Source: a bacterium YEK0313 (GTDB lineage Bacteria; Pseudomonadota; Alphaproteobacteria; Rhizobiales; Phreatobacteraceae). From it: a DNA stretch of 64,000 nucleotides. The notes beneath the pieces were generated by a model. It worked only from the letters and a program-made list of their open reading frames with translations. It ran no database searches and was not told the DNA's origin. This document shows, piece after piece, positions 52,839 through 61,500 of the stretch. Where the stretch lies: NCBI GenBank assembly GCA_000751295.2, contig CCMO02000001.1, positions 5,238,951 through 5,302,950 of the forward strand, written 5' to 3'. Positions within the stretch are counted from its first letter, which is position 1, and each line of letters starts with the position of its first letter. Both the position numbers and the translations under genes were made by a program.

Positions 52839-53828
52839 ATGACCCTGACCCGCCGCCATCTCGTCGCGGGCGCCGCCGGCAGCCTCCTGCCGCTCGGCGC
52901 GCCCAGCCTCACGCTCGCCCAGGCCCGCGAATTCCGCCTCGGCATCCTCACCCCCAACGGCCATCCCTGGAACCGGGCGGCGTTGAAGGTCGGCGAGATC
53001 CTGAAGGCGGAGACCAACGGCCGCCTGTCGCTCACCGTGTTTCATTCCGGCCAGCTCGGCAACGAGGCGGCCATGCTGCAGCAGATGCAGTCGGGCGCCC
53101 TCGACATGGGCTGGATCATGGCCGCCGAGCTCGGCTCGCGCGTGCCGGCGATCGCCGCCATTACCGCGCCCTACGTGGTCGATTCGACGCCGAAGATCGC
53201 CAAGCTGGTGCGCCATCCCGTCGCGATGAAGCTGTTCGAGGTGCTGCCGCGCGAGACCGGCACGGTCGGCCTCGCCTGGGGCATTACCGGCATGCGCGCC
53301 ATCTTCTCGGCGCGCGACATCTCGACCCTCGCCGACATCCGCGGCATGAAGCTGCGCATCAACGCCACCCCGGTCTACCGCGACTTCTACCAGGCGCTCG
53401 GCGCCGCGCCGACGCCGATTCCGACGCCGGCCGTGTTCGACGCCATGACCAACGGCCAGGTCGACGGCCTGGAGGCCGATCTCGAATTCTCCTGGAACCA
53501 GCGCTTCGACAAGGTGTCGAAGGTCATCCTGCAGATGAACGCCGTGTTCATGCCGATGATCGCGCTCGTCTCGGGCCGCGTCTGGCAGACCGTGCCGGCG
53601 GCCGACCGCGAACTGATCACCAAGGCGGTCAGGAGCGCGCTCGACACCCAGATCGACGAGCTCGCGGCGAACGAGCCGAAACTCGTCGAGCAGTTCCGCG
53701 CCGCGCCGATCACCATCCGCACCGCCAATGTCGCGGACGCCCAGGCGGTGATTCAGGAGTTCGACAAGATCTGGCTGCCCAAGGCGCCCGTCCTCGCCGA
53801 GTTGCGCCGGGCCGGCGCAAGCCTCTGA
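52839..53828 (+). CDS. TRAP transporter substrate-binding protein
   Basis: A 329-residue DctP-family protein with a twin-arginine-like or Sec signal (RRHLVAGAAGSLLPLGAPSLTLAQA). FHSGQLGNEAAMLQQMQSGALDMG and LRINATPVYRDFYQALGAAPTPIP are the core ligand-binding segments, the latter containing the conserved Arg that holds a carboxylate. Given the neighbours, the ligand is probably trans-4-hydroxy-L-proline or a betaine of it. A hairpin follows the gene. Confidence 0.94.
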   Translation: MTLTRRHLVAGAAGSLLPLGAPSLTLAQAREFRLGILTPNGHPWNRAALKVGEILKAETNGRLSLTVFHSGQLGNEAAMLQQMQSGALDMGWIMAAELGSRVPAIAAITAPYVVDSTPKIAKLVRHPVAMKLFEVLPRETGTVGLAWGITGMRAIFSARDISTLADIRGMKLRINATPVYRDFYQALGAAPTPIPTPAVFDAMTNGQVDGLEADLEFSWNQRFDKVSKVILQMNAVFMPMIALVSGRVWQTVPAADRELITKAVRSALDTQIDELAANEPKLVEQFRAAPITIRTANVADAQAVIQEFDKIWLPKAPVLAELRRAGASL

Positions 53829-53830
53829 TC

Positions 53831-53871
53831 CGCGACCGCGCCGCGGCGGCGAAGGTCGCGGCGCCGTTTTT
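53831..53871 (+). terminator. Hairpin and T run after dctP
   Basis: CGCGACC (53831-53837) pairs with GGTCGCG (53854-53860), and GTTTTT follows shortly after. As it lies inside the operon, it may end some transcripts and so make transporter mRNA more abundant than enzyme mRNA. Confidence 0.45.
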
Positions 53872-53929
53872 CCACCCCTGCGGCGGGACGGGACCTCGAA
53901 ACCCGCCCTGCCTCCAACGGAGACAATCC

Positions 53930-54859
53930 ATGCATCAGCGCATTTCCTGGGAAGGCGTCTTCCCGGCCGTCACCACGCAGTTCCGCGAGGATTTCTCGCT
54001 CGATATCGACGCCACCGCCCGCGTCATGGACGCGCTCATCCGCGACGGCGTCTCCGGCCTCATCGTCTGCGGCACGGTCGGCGAGAACTGCTCGCTCACC
54101 ACCGCCGAAAAGATCCAGATCATGGAGGCCGGCAAGTCGGTTGCCGCCGGCCGGGTGCCGGTCATCTGCGGCATTGCCGAATTCACCACCGCCTTTGCGG
54201 TCGAGACCGCGCGCGAGGCCGCGCGCATCGGCGTCGACGGCGTCATGGTCATGCCGGCGCTCGTCTATTCGGCCAAGCCCCATGAGACCGCCGCGCATTT
54301 CCGCGCCGTCTCCAAGGCAACCGACCTGCCGGTCATGGTCTACAACAACCCGCCCATCTACAAGAACGACGTCACCCCGGACATCCTGGCGACGCTGACC
54401 GACTGCGAGACCATCGTCTGCTTCAAGGAAAGCTCGGGCGATACGCGCCGCTTCATCGACCTGCGCAACAAGGTGGGCGAACGCTACGTGCTGTTCGCCG
54501 GCCTCGACGACGTGGTGGTCGAAAGCGTCGCCATGGGCGCGCAGGGCTGGGTGTCGGGCATGTCCAACGCCTTCCCCCGCGAGGGCGAGACGCTGTTCCG
54601 CCTGGCCAGGCAGGGCCGTTTCGCCGAAGCCATGCCGCTCTATGAATGGTTCATGCCGCTGCTGCATCTCGACGCCCGCCCGGATCTCGTCCAGTGCATC
54701 AAGCTGTGCGAGCACATCATGGGCCGCGGCACGCATGTCACCCGCCCGCCGCGCCTCGCGCTCGCGCCCCACGAAAAGGCCGAGGTCGAGGCGATGATGG
54801 CCGCCGCACTCAAGACGCGCCCGGCGCTGCCCGATGTCGGACTGAAGACCGCCGCTTGA
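53930..54859 (+). CDS. DapA-family lyase, probable 1-pyrroline-4-hydroxy-2-carboxylate deaminase
   Basis: A 309-residue class I aldolase fold protein. GTVGENCSLTTAEK is the first active-site loop, VYNNPPIY carries the catalytic tyrosine, and IVCFKESSGD carries the Schiff-base lysine. DapA homologues next to hydroxyproline epimerase act as deaminases that turn pyrroline-4-hydroxy-2-carboxylate into 2-oxoglutarate semialdehyde. That is the best guess here. Dihydrodipicolinate synthase or N-acetylneuraminate lyase activity is less likely because of the neighbours. Confidence 0.82.
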   Translation: MHQRISWEGVFPAVTTQFREDFSLDIDATARVMDALIRDGVSGLIVCGTVGENCSLTTAEKIQIMEAGKSVAAGRVPVICGIAEFTTAFAVETAREAARIGVDGVMVMPALVYSAKPHETAAHFRAVSKATDLPVMVYNNPPIYKNDVTPDILATLTDCETIVCFKESSGDTRRFIDLRNKVGERYVLFAGLDDVVVESVAMGAQGWVSGMSNAFPREGETLFRLARQGRFAEAMPLYEWFMPLLHLDARPDLVQCIKLCEHIMGRGTHVTRPPRLALAPHEKAEVEAMMAAALKTRPALPDVGLKTAA

Positions 54860-55002
54860 TGTCCCGGTTGACGTTCCACGTCAATTGCGCGCCGCCACCC
54901 GTTTGCCTTGCGTTAAGGACGATGCGGCGGCGCTTCTCCCCGGTTAACGCCCTGTTGAGCGCCGCGCGCGCCTTTGGCACGCGGGGAGAGAGGGGGCGTG
55001 CG

Positions 55003-56217
55003 ATGGAACGGACCGAGGGGACGTACAGCCTGCCGGTCTGGCGGGTCACCCGCTGGCTGGTCGAGCCCGGGCCCGACGTCCCCGCCAATATCCGCCATGC
55101 CCTGATCACCGGTCTGTTCGGCTCGCTTCCGGTCTTCATCGGCGGCGTCATCAACACCATCCTGGTGGCGGCGGCGGTGACGCTGCGCCATCCGAGCGGG
55201 CCGTTCATCGCCTGGCTGATCTTCGAGGTGGTGCTCTGCCTGTCGCGGCTCGCCGTGCTGGTCATGGGCAAGCGCGCCGCACGTGCCGGCCGGGGCACCC
55301 CGACCGACATTGCCATCGTCCTCGCCGTGCTCTGGGGCTTCAGCGTCGGCCTCGGCACCTTCCTCGGCCTGACCTCGGGCGACTTTGTCATCGCCACCCT
55401 CACCTGCCTCTCGGCCGCCGCCATGGTCGGCGGCATCTGCTTCCGCAATTTCGGCGCGCCGCGCATGGCCGGGTTGATGATCGCCCTCAGCCTCGGGCCG
55501 CTCTGCCTCGGCACGCTGTTTGCCGGCGAGCCGATGCTGCTGGTCGTCTTCCTGCAGATCCCCTTCTATCTCTACAGCATGACCGCGGCCTCGTTCCGGC
55601 TGAACCGCATGCTCGTCTCCACCATGATCGCCGAGCAGGAAAATGCCCACCGCGCCCGGCACGATGCGCTGACCGGCCTTGCCAACCGCGTCGGCTTCGC
55701 CGGCGCCCTCGACGACCGCCTCGCCGCTCCGGGCGGGACGGCGCGCTTCGCGCTCTTCTATCTCGACCTCGACGGCTTCAAGGCGGTCAACGACACGTTC
55801 GGCCATGCCGCCGGCGATCGGGTGCTGCAGCGCGTCGCCGAGAAGCTCCGCGGCCTCGTCGGGCCCGGCGACCTCGCCGCGCGGCTCGGCGGCGACGAAT
55901 TCGTCGTGCTCGCGGCAACGGGCGATGCCGGCGCGGCGCAGCGTTTCGGCGAACGGCTGATCGCGGGCATAGCCGGCAGCTATGATATCGACGGCCGGAC
56001 GGCGGCGATCGGCGTCAGCGTCGGCATTGCCTGCGCGCCCGAGCATGGAACCGATCTCCCGGCGCTGCTGGGCGCCGCCGACGGCGCGCTCTATGTTGCC
56101 AAATCCCTCGGCAAGAGCCGCTGCGCGCTCGCCGGCGGCGAAGCGGCCGTGCTGGCGCTGCGCACGATCCTGCCCGACCAGCCAGCCGCCTCCCCGCAGG
56201 CGCGCCCGGCCGCCTGA
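55003..56217 (+). CDS. Membrane-bound diguanylate cyclase (GGDEF)
   Basis: A 404-residue protein. The first 230 residues hold six or so membrane segments (GLFGSLPVFIGGVINTILV through LLVVFLQIPFYLYSM). The C-terminal GGDEF domain starts at ARHDALTGLANRVGF, has FYLDLDGFKAVND, and the active site is ARLGGDEFVVLA. It should make cyclic di-GMP from GTP. The inhibitory I-site is not intact: the position of the RxxD arginine is glycine (GPGDL), so feedback by the product may be weak. It lies between two hydroxyproline genes, with gaps of 143 and 33 bases. The ATG at 55003 follows GGGAGAG. Confidence 0.88.
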   Translation: MERTEGTYSLPVWRVTRWLVEPGPDVPANIRHALITGLFGSLPVFIGGVINTILVAAAVTLRHPSGPFIAWLIFEVVLCLSRLAVLVMGKRAARAGRGTPTDIAIVLAVLWGFSVGLGTFLGLTSGDFVIATLTCLSAAAMVGGICFRNFGAPRMAGLMIALSLGPLCLGTLFAGEPMLLVVFLQIPFYLYSMTAASFRLNRMLVSTMIAEQENAHRARHDALTGLANRVGFAGALDDRLAAPGGTARFALFYLDLDGFKAVNDTFGHAAGDRVLQRVAEKLRGLVGPGDLAARLGGDEFVVLAATGDAGAAQRFGERLIAGIAGSYDIDGRTAAIGVSVGIACAPEHGTDLPALLGAADGALYVAKSLGKSRCALAGGEAAVLALRTILPDQPAASPQARPAA

Positions 56218-56250
56218 CCGGCGGCGACCGACCGACGAAAGGGCCTGACG

Positions 56251-57258
56251 ATGGCGCGAACGACCTTCTTCTGCATCGACGGCCACACCTGCGGCAATCC
56301 GGTGCGCGTGGTCGCCGGCGGCTCGATCCCGCAGCTCGCCGGCGCCACCATGTTCGAGCGGCGCCAGCATTTCCTCGCCGAATTCGACTGGATCCGCACC
56401 GGCCTGATGTTCGAGCCGCGCGGCCACGACATGATGTCCGGCTCCATTCTCTACCCGCCGACCCGCGCCGATTGCGATATCGGCATCCTGTTCATCGAAA
56501 CCTCGGGCTGCCTGCCCATGTGCGGCCACGGCACCATCGGCACGGTGACCACCATCATCGAGCACGGCCTCGTCACGCCGCGCGAACCGGGTCTCCTGAG
56601 GCTCGACACCCCGGCCGGACTCGTCGAGGCGCGCTATGTGCAGAACGGCCCCTTCGTCGACAGCGTGCGGCTGACCAACGTGCCCTCCTTCCTGCTCGGC
56701 CGCGGCTTCGAGGTCGACGTCGAAGGGCTTGGGCCTCTCGCCGTCGATGTCGCCTATGGCGGCAATTTCTATGCGATCGTCGAACCGCAGGCCGGCTATG
56801 GCGATCTCGACGACCTCCAGCCCTCCGACATCCTGCGCCTCAGCCCGGCGCTGCGCCGGGCCTTCAACGCGCGCCATCGCATCGTCCACCCGGCCAATCC
56901 GGCGCTCGACGCGCTGACCCACGTCCTCTGGACCGGCGCCGCGCGCCATGGCGGCAGCGCCCGCAACGCCGTCTTCTACGGCGACAAGGCCATCGACCGC
57001 TCGCCCTGCGGCACCGGCACCTCGGCGCGCATGGCCCAGCTCGCGGCCACCGGACGGCTCGCCGAGGGCGAGGACTTCGTGCACGAATCCATCATCGGCT
57101 CGAAATTCACCGGCCGGATCGAAGGCCGCGCCAAGGTCGGCGACATCGACGCGATCATTCCCTCGATCGAAGGCTGGGCGCGGGTGACCGGCACCAGCAC
57201 GATCACCATCGACCAGCGCGATCCCTATTGGGCCGGTTTCCAGGTCGCCGACCGCTGA
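56251..57258 (+). CDS. 4-hydroxyproline 2-epimerase (proline racemase family)
   Basis: A 335-residue proline racemase-fold enzyme. Both catalytic cysteines are present: one in LPMCGHGTIG and one in DRSPCGTGTSARMAQ. Two cysteines mark a racemase or epimerase; dehydratases of the family have a threonine in one position. The enzyme converts trans-4-hydroxy-L-proline into cis-4-hydroxy-D-proline, the first step of catabolism. The deaminase and TRAP genes upstream fit this. No D-hydroxyproline oxidase or 2-oxoglutarate semialdehyde dehydrogenase is seen in this window. Confidence 0.92.
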   Translation: MARTTFFCIDGHTCGNPVRVVAGGSIPQLAGATMFERRQHFLAEFDWIRTGLMFEPRGHDMMSGSILYPPTRADCDIGILFIETSGCLPMCGHGTIGTVTTIIEHGLVTPREPGLLRLDTPAGLVEARYVQNGPFVDSVRLTNVPSFLLGRGFEVDVEGLGPLAVDVAYGGNFYAIVEPQAGYGDLDDLQPSDILRLSPALRRAFNARHRIVHPANPALDALTHVLWTGAARHGGSARNAVFYGDKAIDRSPCGTGTSARMAQLAATGRLAEGEDFVHESIIGSKFTGRIEGRAKVGDIDAIIPSIEGWARVTGTSTITIDQRDPYWAGFQVADR

Positions 57259-57391
57259 AGCGCGAATGGTGCGAGGAGATGCAGCGGCGCCCGCCGATGA
57301 TCGCTCTGTTCGCCGCGTTCCGAACGAAGCCGGAGGATATGGGTATCGGCTCCGTCGCTGGGTTCTGCGGGGACGAGCCGCGCGCCTGGCC

Positions 57392-58486
57392 TTACACCTT
57401 CCGGCCCAGCGCATGGGCGCTGATCAGCAGCGCCACGAGCTGGCTCTGCTGGCTGACGCCGGTCTTGGCGAAGATGCTTTCGAGATAATGCCGCGCCGTG
57501 CCGTAGGTGATGCCGGCGCCCGCGGCCGCCGCCCTCAGCGTCCGGCCCTCGGTCAGCGCCGAGGCGAGCCGCACCTCGGCCGGCGTCAGGTCGAAGAGGC
57601 CCATCAGCACCGAGGGCGAGGGCGCCGTCGCGGTCGGGCTGACCGTCGTCACCGCCACCAGCGTGTCGGCGCCCTGGAAGATGTCGTAGGCCGAGCGGCG
57701 CAGCGGCAGCACGTGCAGGACGAGCGGCGGCTTGTCGTCGACGGCCGGCACCGGAATGGAGCGGACCAGCCGGTGGAAGCCGGCACGCGAAGCCCTCACC
57801 GCCTCCTGGAACAGCTTGTCGGCGCCGGGATGGACCACCGCCATGCCGCCGAACGCGACCGGCAGCAGCCGGTCGGCCAGCCCTTCGAGCAACGGATTGC
57901 TCGCCCTGACCACCCCCGATGATCCGAGCACGGCGGCCGGCAGGCCGAGCGCGTCGAGGGTCGAGACCACCGTCTTCGCCTGTTCCAGCCGCAGCCGCGC
58001 CGACACCAGCGCGGCCCGCGACAGATGCGGATAGAAAGCGTTGAGGCGATCGACATCCTCGGGCCGGAACGGCCCGCTCGTGGTCGACCGATCGATCGAA
58101 AACATGGCGGTTTCGCCACTCGGCAGAAAAATCAGCGAGACGGCGTCGTCACCCAGCCCCAGCCCGAGCTTCGTGCGCCTGAAGCCGTCGGCCGCGCGCA
58201 AGGGCTCGGGAAAGAACTCCGACCCGACGATGAACCCCGTCGGCCGGTTGACGTAGAGATATTCGAAGCAGCACAGCGTCCCCGGATCGGGCTCCGCAGC
58301 CACGCTCTGGCCGATCTCCCGGATGATCTCGCTCTGCATCATGCCGAGCGGCTCGTTGCCGTTGAACAGAACCATGCACCCGCCGGCCGAGCAGGTCGCA
58401 GCGCCCAGCCCGTCGAGGACGCCGATCCATTCGGGAGGGTTGAAGGCGGCCTCGTAGATATGTTCGGCGAGGCTGTCGTCCGACAT
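57392..58486 (-). CDS. LuxR-type helix-turn-helix regulator
   Basis: A 364-residue regulator. The last 65 residues form the LuxR DNA-binding domain (LTPAEVRLASALTEGRTLRA, TYGTARHYLESIFAKTGVSQQ). The N-terminal 290 residues do not match a named sensor; they look PAS-like in places (LGLPAAVLGSSGVVRASNPLLE, HVLPLRRSAY). It has no phosphoacceptor receiver. It lies on the same strand as the autotransporter, starting 97 bases after its stop, and converges with the hydroxyproline operon. Target unknown. Confidence 0.82.
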   Translation of the reverse strand: MSDDSLAEHIYEAAFNPPEWIGVLDGLGAATCSAGGCMVLFNGNEPLGMMQSEIIREIGQSVAAEPDPGTLCCFEYLYVNRPTGFIVGSEFFPEPLRAADGFRRTKLGLGLGDDAVSLIFLPSGETAMFSIDRSTTSGPFRPEDVDRLNAFYPHLSRAALVSARLRLEQAKTVVSTLDALGLPAAVLGSSGVVRASNPLLEGLADRLLPVAFGGMAVVHPGADKLFQEAVRASRAGFHRLVRSIPVPAVDDKPPLVLHVLPLRRSAYDIFQGADTLVAVTTVSPTATAPSPSVLMGLFDLTPAEVRLASALTEGRTLRAAAAGAGITYGTARHYLESIFAKTGVSQQSQLVALLISAHALGRKV

Positions 58487-58583
58487 CGCGGCCCTCCCTC
58501 AGCGCCCAGGTGACGAATGCTAGCGGGCCAACGAACCTTACGTCCAGGCGTCGATCGGCGACCGGCCGGCAACCGCGCCGCCG

Positions 58584-61500
58584 TCAGAACCGGACGGCGA
58601 GGCTGCCCTTGAAGCCGTGCTGCTGGGCGCTGCCGGCGATCTGGCCGGTATAGCCGAGGCCGAGCGTAGCCGCCGGCGACAGGGCGAAGTCGAGCCCGGC
58701 CTCGATGACGGCGGCGTCGCGTACGATCGGCACGCCGGCGACCGTGAAGCCCGCCCCGCCCGCGAAGGCATTGGTGGCGAGCGGCAGCACCGCACCGAAG
58801 GCATGGCGCCAGCCGAGTGTGCCGCGCGCCGTGGTGCTGACGCTCCCCAGCATGAAGGACGCCGAGGCGCGCAGGCCCAGCGTCGTGAACGTCGTGGCGG
58901 TGGTCCGCCCCTCGCCGGTCAGTGCCGCCGCGCCGCCGGTTTCGCTGAAGGCATCGGTGGCAAGGCTGACATGGGCGAGACTGACGAAGGGCTCGAAGGC
59001 CGCGCCGAAGGCATCGATCCGGTAGCCGGCCTCGCCGAAGGCCTGGAAGGTGCGTGCGCCGTAGCGCGCCCTGAGCATGTCGCCGAAGCCGGCAAAGGCC
59101 ACCGTCCGCGTCGTCGCAAGCTCGTGCCAGGTGAAGGCGAGGCCCGAGCGCAGGCCGATGGGGCCCCATTGCGTGCCGGCAAAGGCGCCAAGATGATAGT
59201 TGTCGCTCGCCCCGGACGAGGCCCGGTCCCGGACGTTGAAGCTGGTGCGGCTGTAGCCGGCGAGGAGGCCGATGCGCCAGCGATCGAGGACCGGTCCATC
59301 CATCCCGAGGAAAAAGCCGCCAGTAGAATGGCTCAGCCGGGCGGCATTGCCGTCGCCATTGATCCTGCCCCAGGCGCCGTAACCCTGGCCCCAGATGGCG
59401 AAGCGCTCGGTGGTCGGCGCGACCGCGACCAGCCGGCCGTTGATATCGGCCATGTTGACGGGTGCTGAGGCCGCAGCGACGGTCCCGAAGGCCGATCTGA
59501 GCCGGCCGATCGCGGCCTCGCGCAGGAAGCCGCTGTCCTCGATCAGCGCCGCCTTGGCCGAGGCATGGATCTCGCCCGACACCTGGTCGAAGGCGGCCCG
59601 CGCCGCGGCATCGCTGGTGAAGTCGGCAATGACCCCGACGAGCGGGCCGGGCCCGAGGCTGTCGAGCCCGCCGGCCGCGGCGATCTGGTTGCGCGTCAGG
59701 CCGGCGCTGGCGAAGGTCCGGTACTTCTGAACCTCGAGATAGGCATTGTTGGCGTCATAGGTGTCGCGCATGGTCAGGAAGGCGGTGTCGGCCGGCAGGC
59801 CGCTGACCGCGGCGAAACGGCCGGTGAGGCCGCCATCGGCACGCACCACCGCATAGCGCGTGCCGTAGGTCGCGATGCCGCCGGCGCCGTTCACGGCGAG
59901 CGTCGCGCCGGTGAGGGAGACGGCGCCGGTGCTGGCGAAGCGGTCGGCCCGGCCGGTCCGGTCGATATCGACGGCGAGCAGCGACCCGGCTTCGAAGCGC
60001 GCGCCGCCGCCGGTCTGCCTGACGATGTCGCCGGCGACGCCATCGGCCATGACCAGAAGACCGTGATTGACGAGGCTGGCGAGGCCCTCGAACGTGGTGG
60101 TGACGGGCGCGCCGCCGCCCGACGCCGCGATGATCGCGACGCCTGTCGCATTGGTGAGCGCGCCGCCACCGAACTGGCTGGTGCCGCCGGCCGTGTTCCA
60201 GCCAGCGTTGTTCGTCATGGTGTGAGCGCCCGCGCCGAACTTCACCGTGCCGATCAGGCCGCCGGCATTGGTATAGGTCACCAGCCCGCCCGAGGCCTCG
60301 ATCGCAAGGCTCGCCGACAGGCCGGAGAGGTTGCGGACGAGGCCGTTGGTGGTGATCTCGATCGGCTGGCCCGCGGAACCTGCGAAGATGGCCGCCATGC
60401 CGCCTTCGACAAGCCCGCTCGTGGCGATGCGGGTCGGCCCGGTGCCGAAATTGCCGACCGAAACACCATAGCGAGCGCCCGAGACAGCCTCGGCCGTCAC
60501 GGTCAGGCCGGTGGTCGCCGCTCCGTTGAGAACGAAGATGCCGCTCGCGCCGGTTCCGACGACCGGCCCCGTCGCGGTGACCTCGGTCGCGCCGGCCCCT
60601 CCACCGCTGGCATAGATGCCGTAATTGCCGCCGGTGACGGCCCTGGCATGGATGGTGAGAGCACCCGCGGTCGCCGCGTTGGTCGCCGCGATGCCGTCGC
60701 CACTCGTCCCGACCACCGGGCCGGATGCCGTCACCAGGGTCGAACCGGTGCCGCTGTTGCGAGCGAGAATGCCCGTGCCGCCGCCGCTGACGGCGGCCGC
60801 ATCGATGCTGAGCTTGCCGGCGGCCGGGCCGTTGAGCGCGCTGATGCCCTCGCCGCTGCCACCGTTCACCAGCCCGGTGGCGGTCACATAGGTCGCGCCG
60901 CTGCCGCCATTGGCGGCCAGGATGCCGGTGACGCCGCCGCTCACCGCAGCGGCCCTGACGCTCAGGTCGCCCGCGGGACCGGAACCGAGACCGCCGAAGG
61001 TGCCGTCGGGATTGGCCAGGAACTGGCCATTGGTCGCCGCGATACCATGGAGTTGCGCGCCGATCACCGAGCCGCTCGCGGTGACGAGGGTCGTGCCCGC
61101 ACCGCGGTTCTCGACGAAGATACCGTCGATCCCGCCCGTGACGGAGGCTGCATGGACGGTGAGACCACCCGCCGAACTGTTGCTGTAGACATCGAGGCCG
61201 CGCTGCGCGGTGCCGACGACGTCGCCGGTCGCCGTCACACTGGTGTCGCCATGGCCGTTGTTGCGAGCGAGAATGCCGGCGAGGCCGCCGGTGACGGCCG
61301 CCGCCTCGATGGTCAGATGATTGGCACCAGGATTGTTGACGACATTGATGCCGGCATCATTGGCGCCGGCGACCAGGCCTGAGGCGACGACGAGGGTGTT
61401 GCCGGTGCCGCTGTTGAAGACGTCGATGCCCCTGAAACGGCCGCTGACGGCGGTAGCGCCGACGGCCAGATCGGTTGCTCCGGCGCCGTTCTGGACTTCG

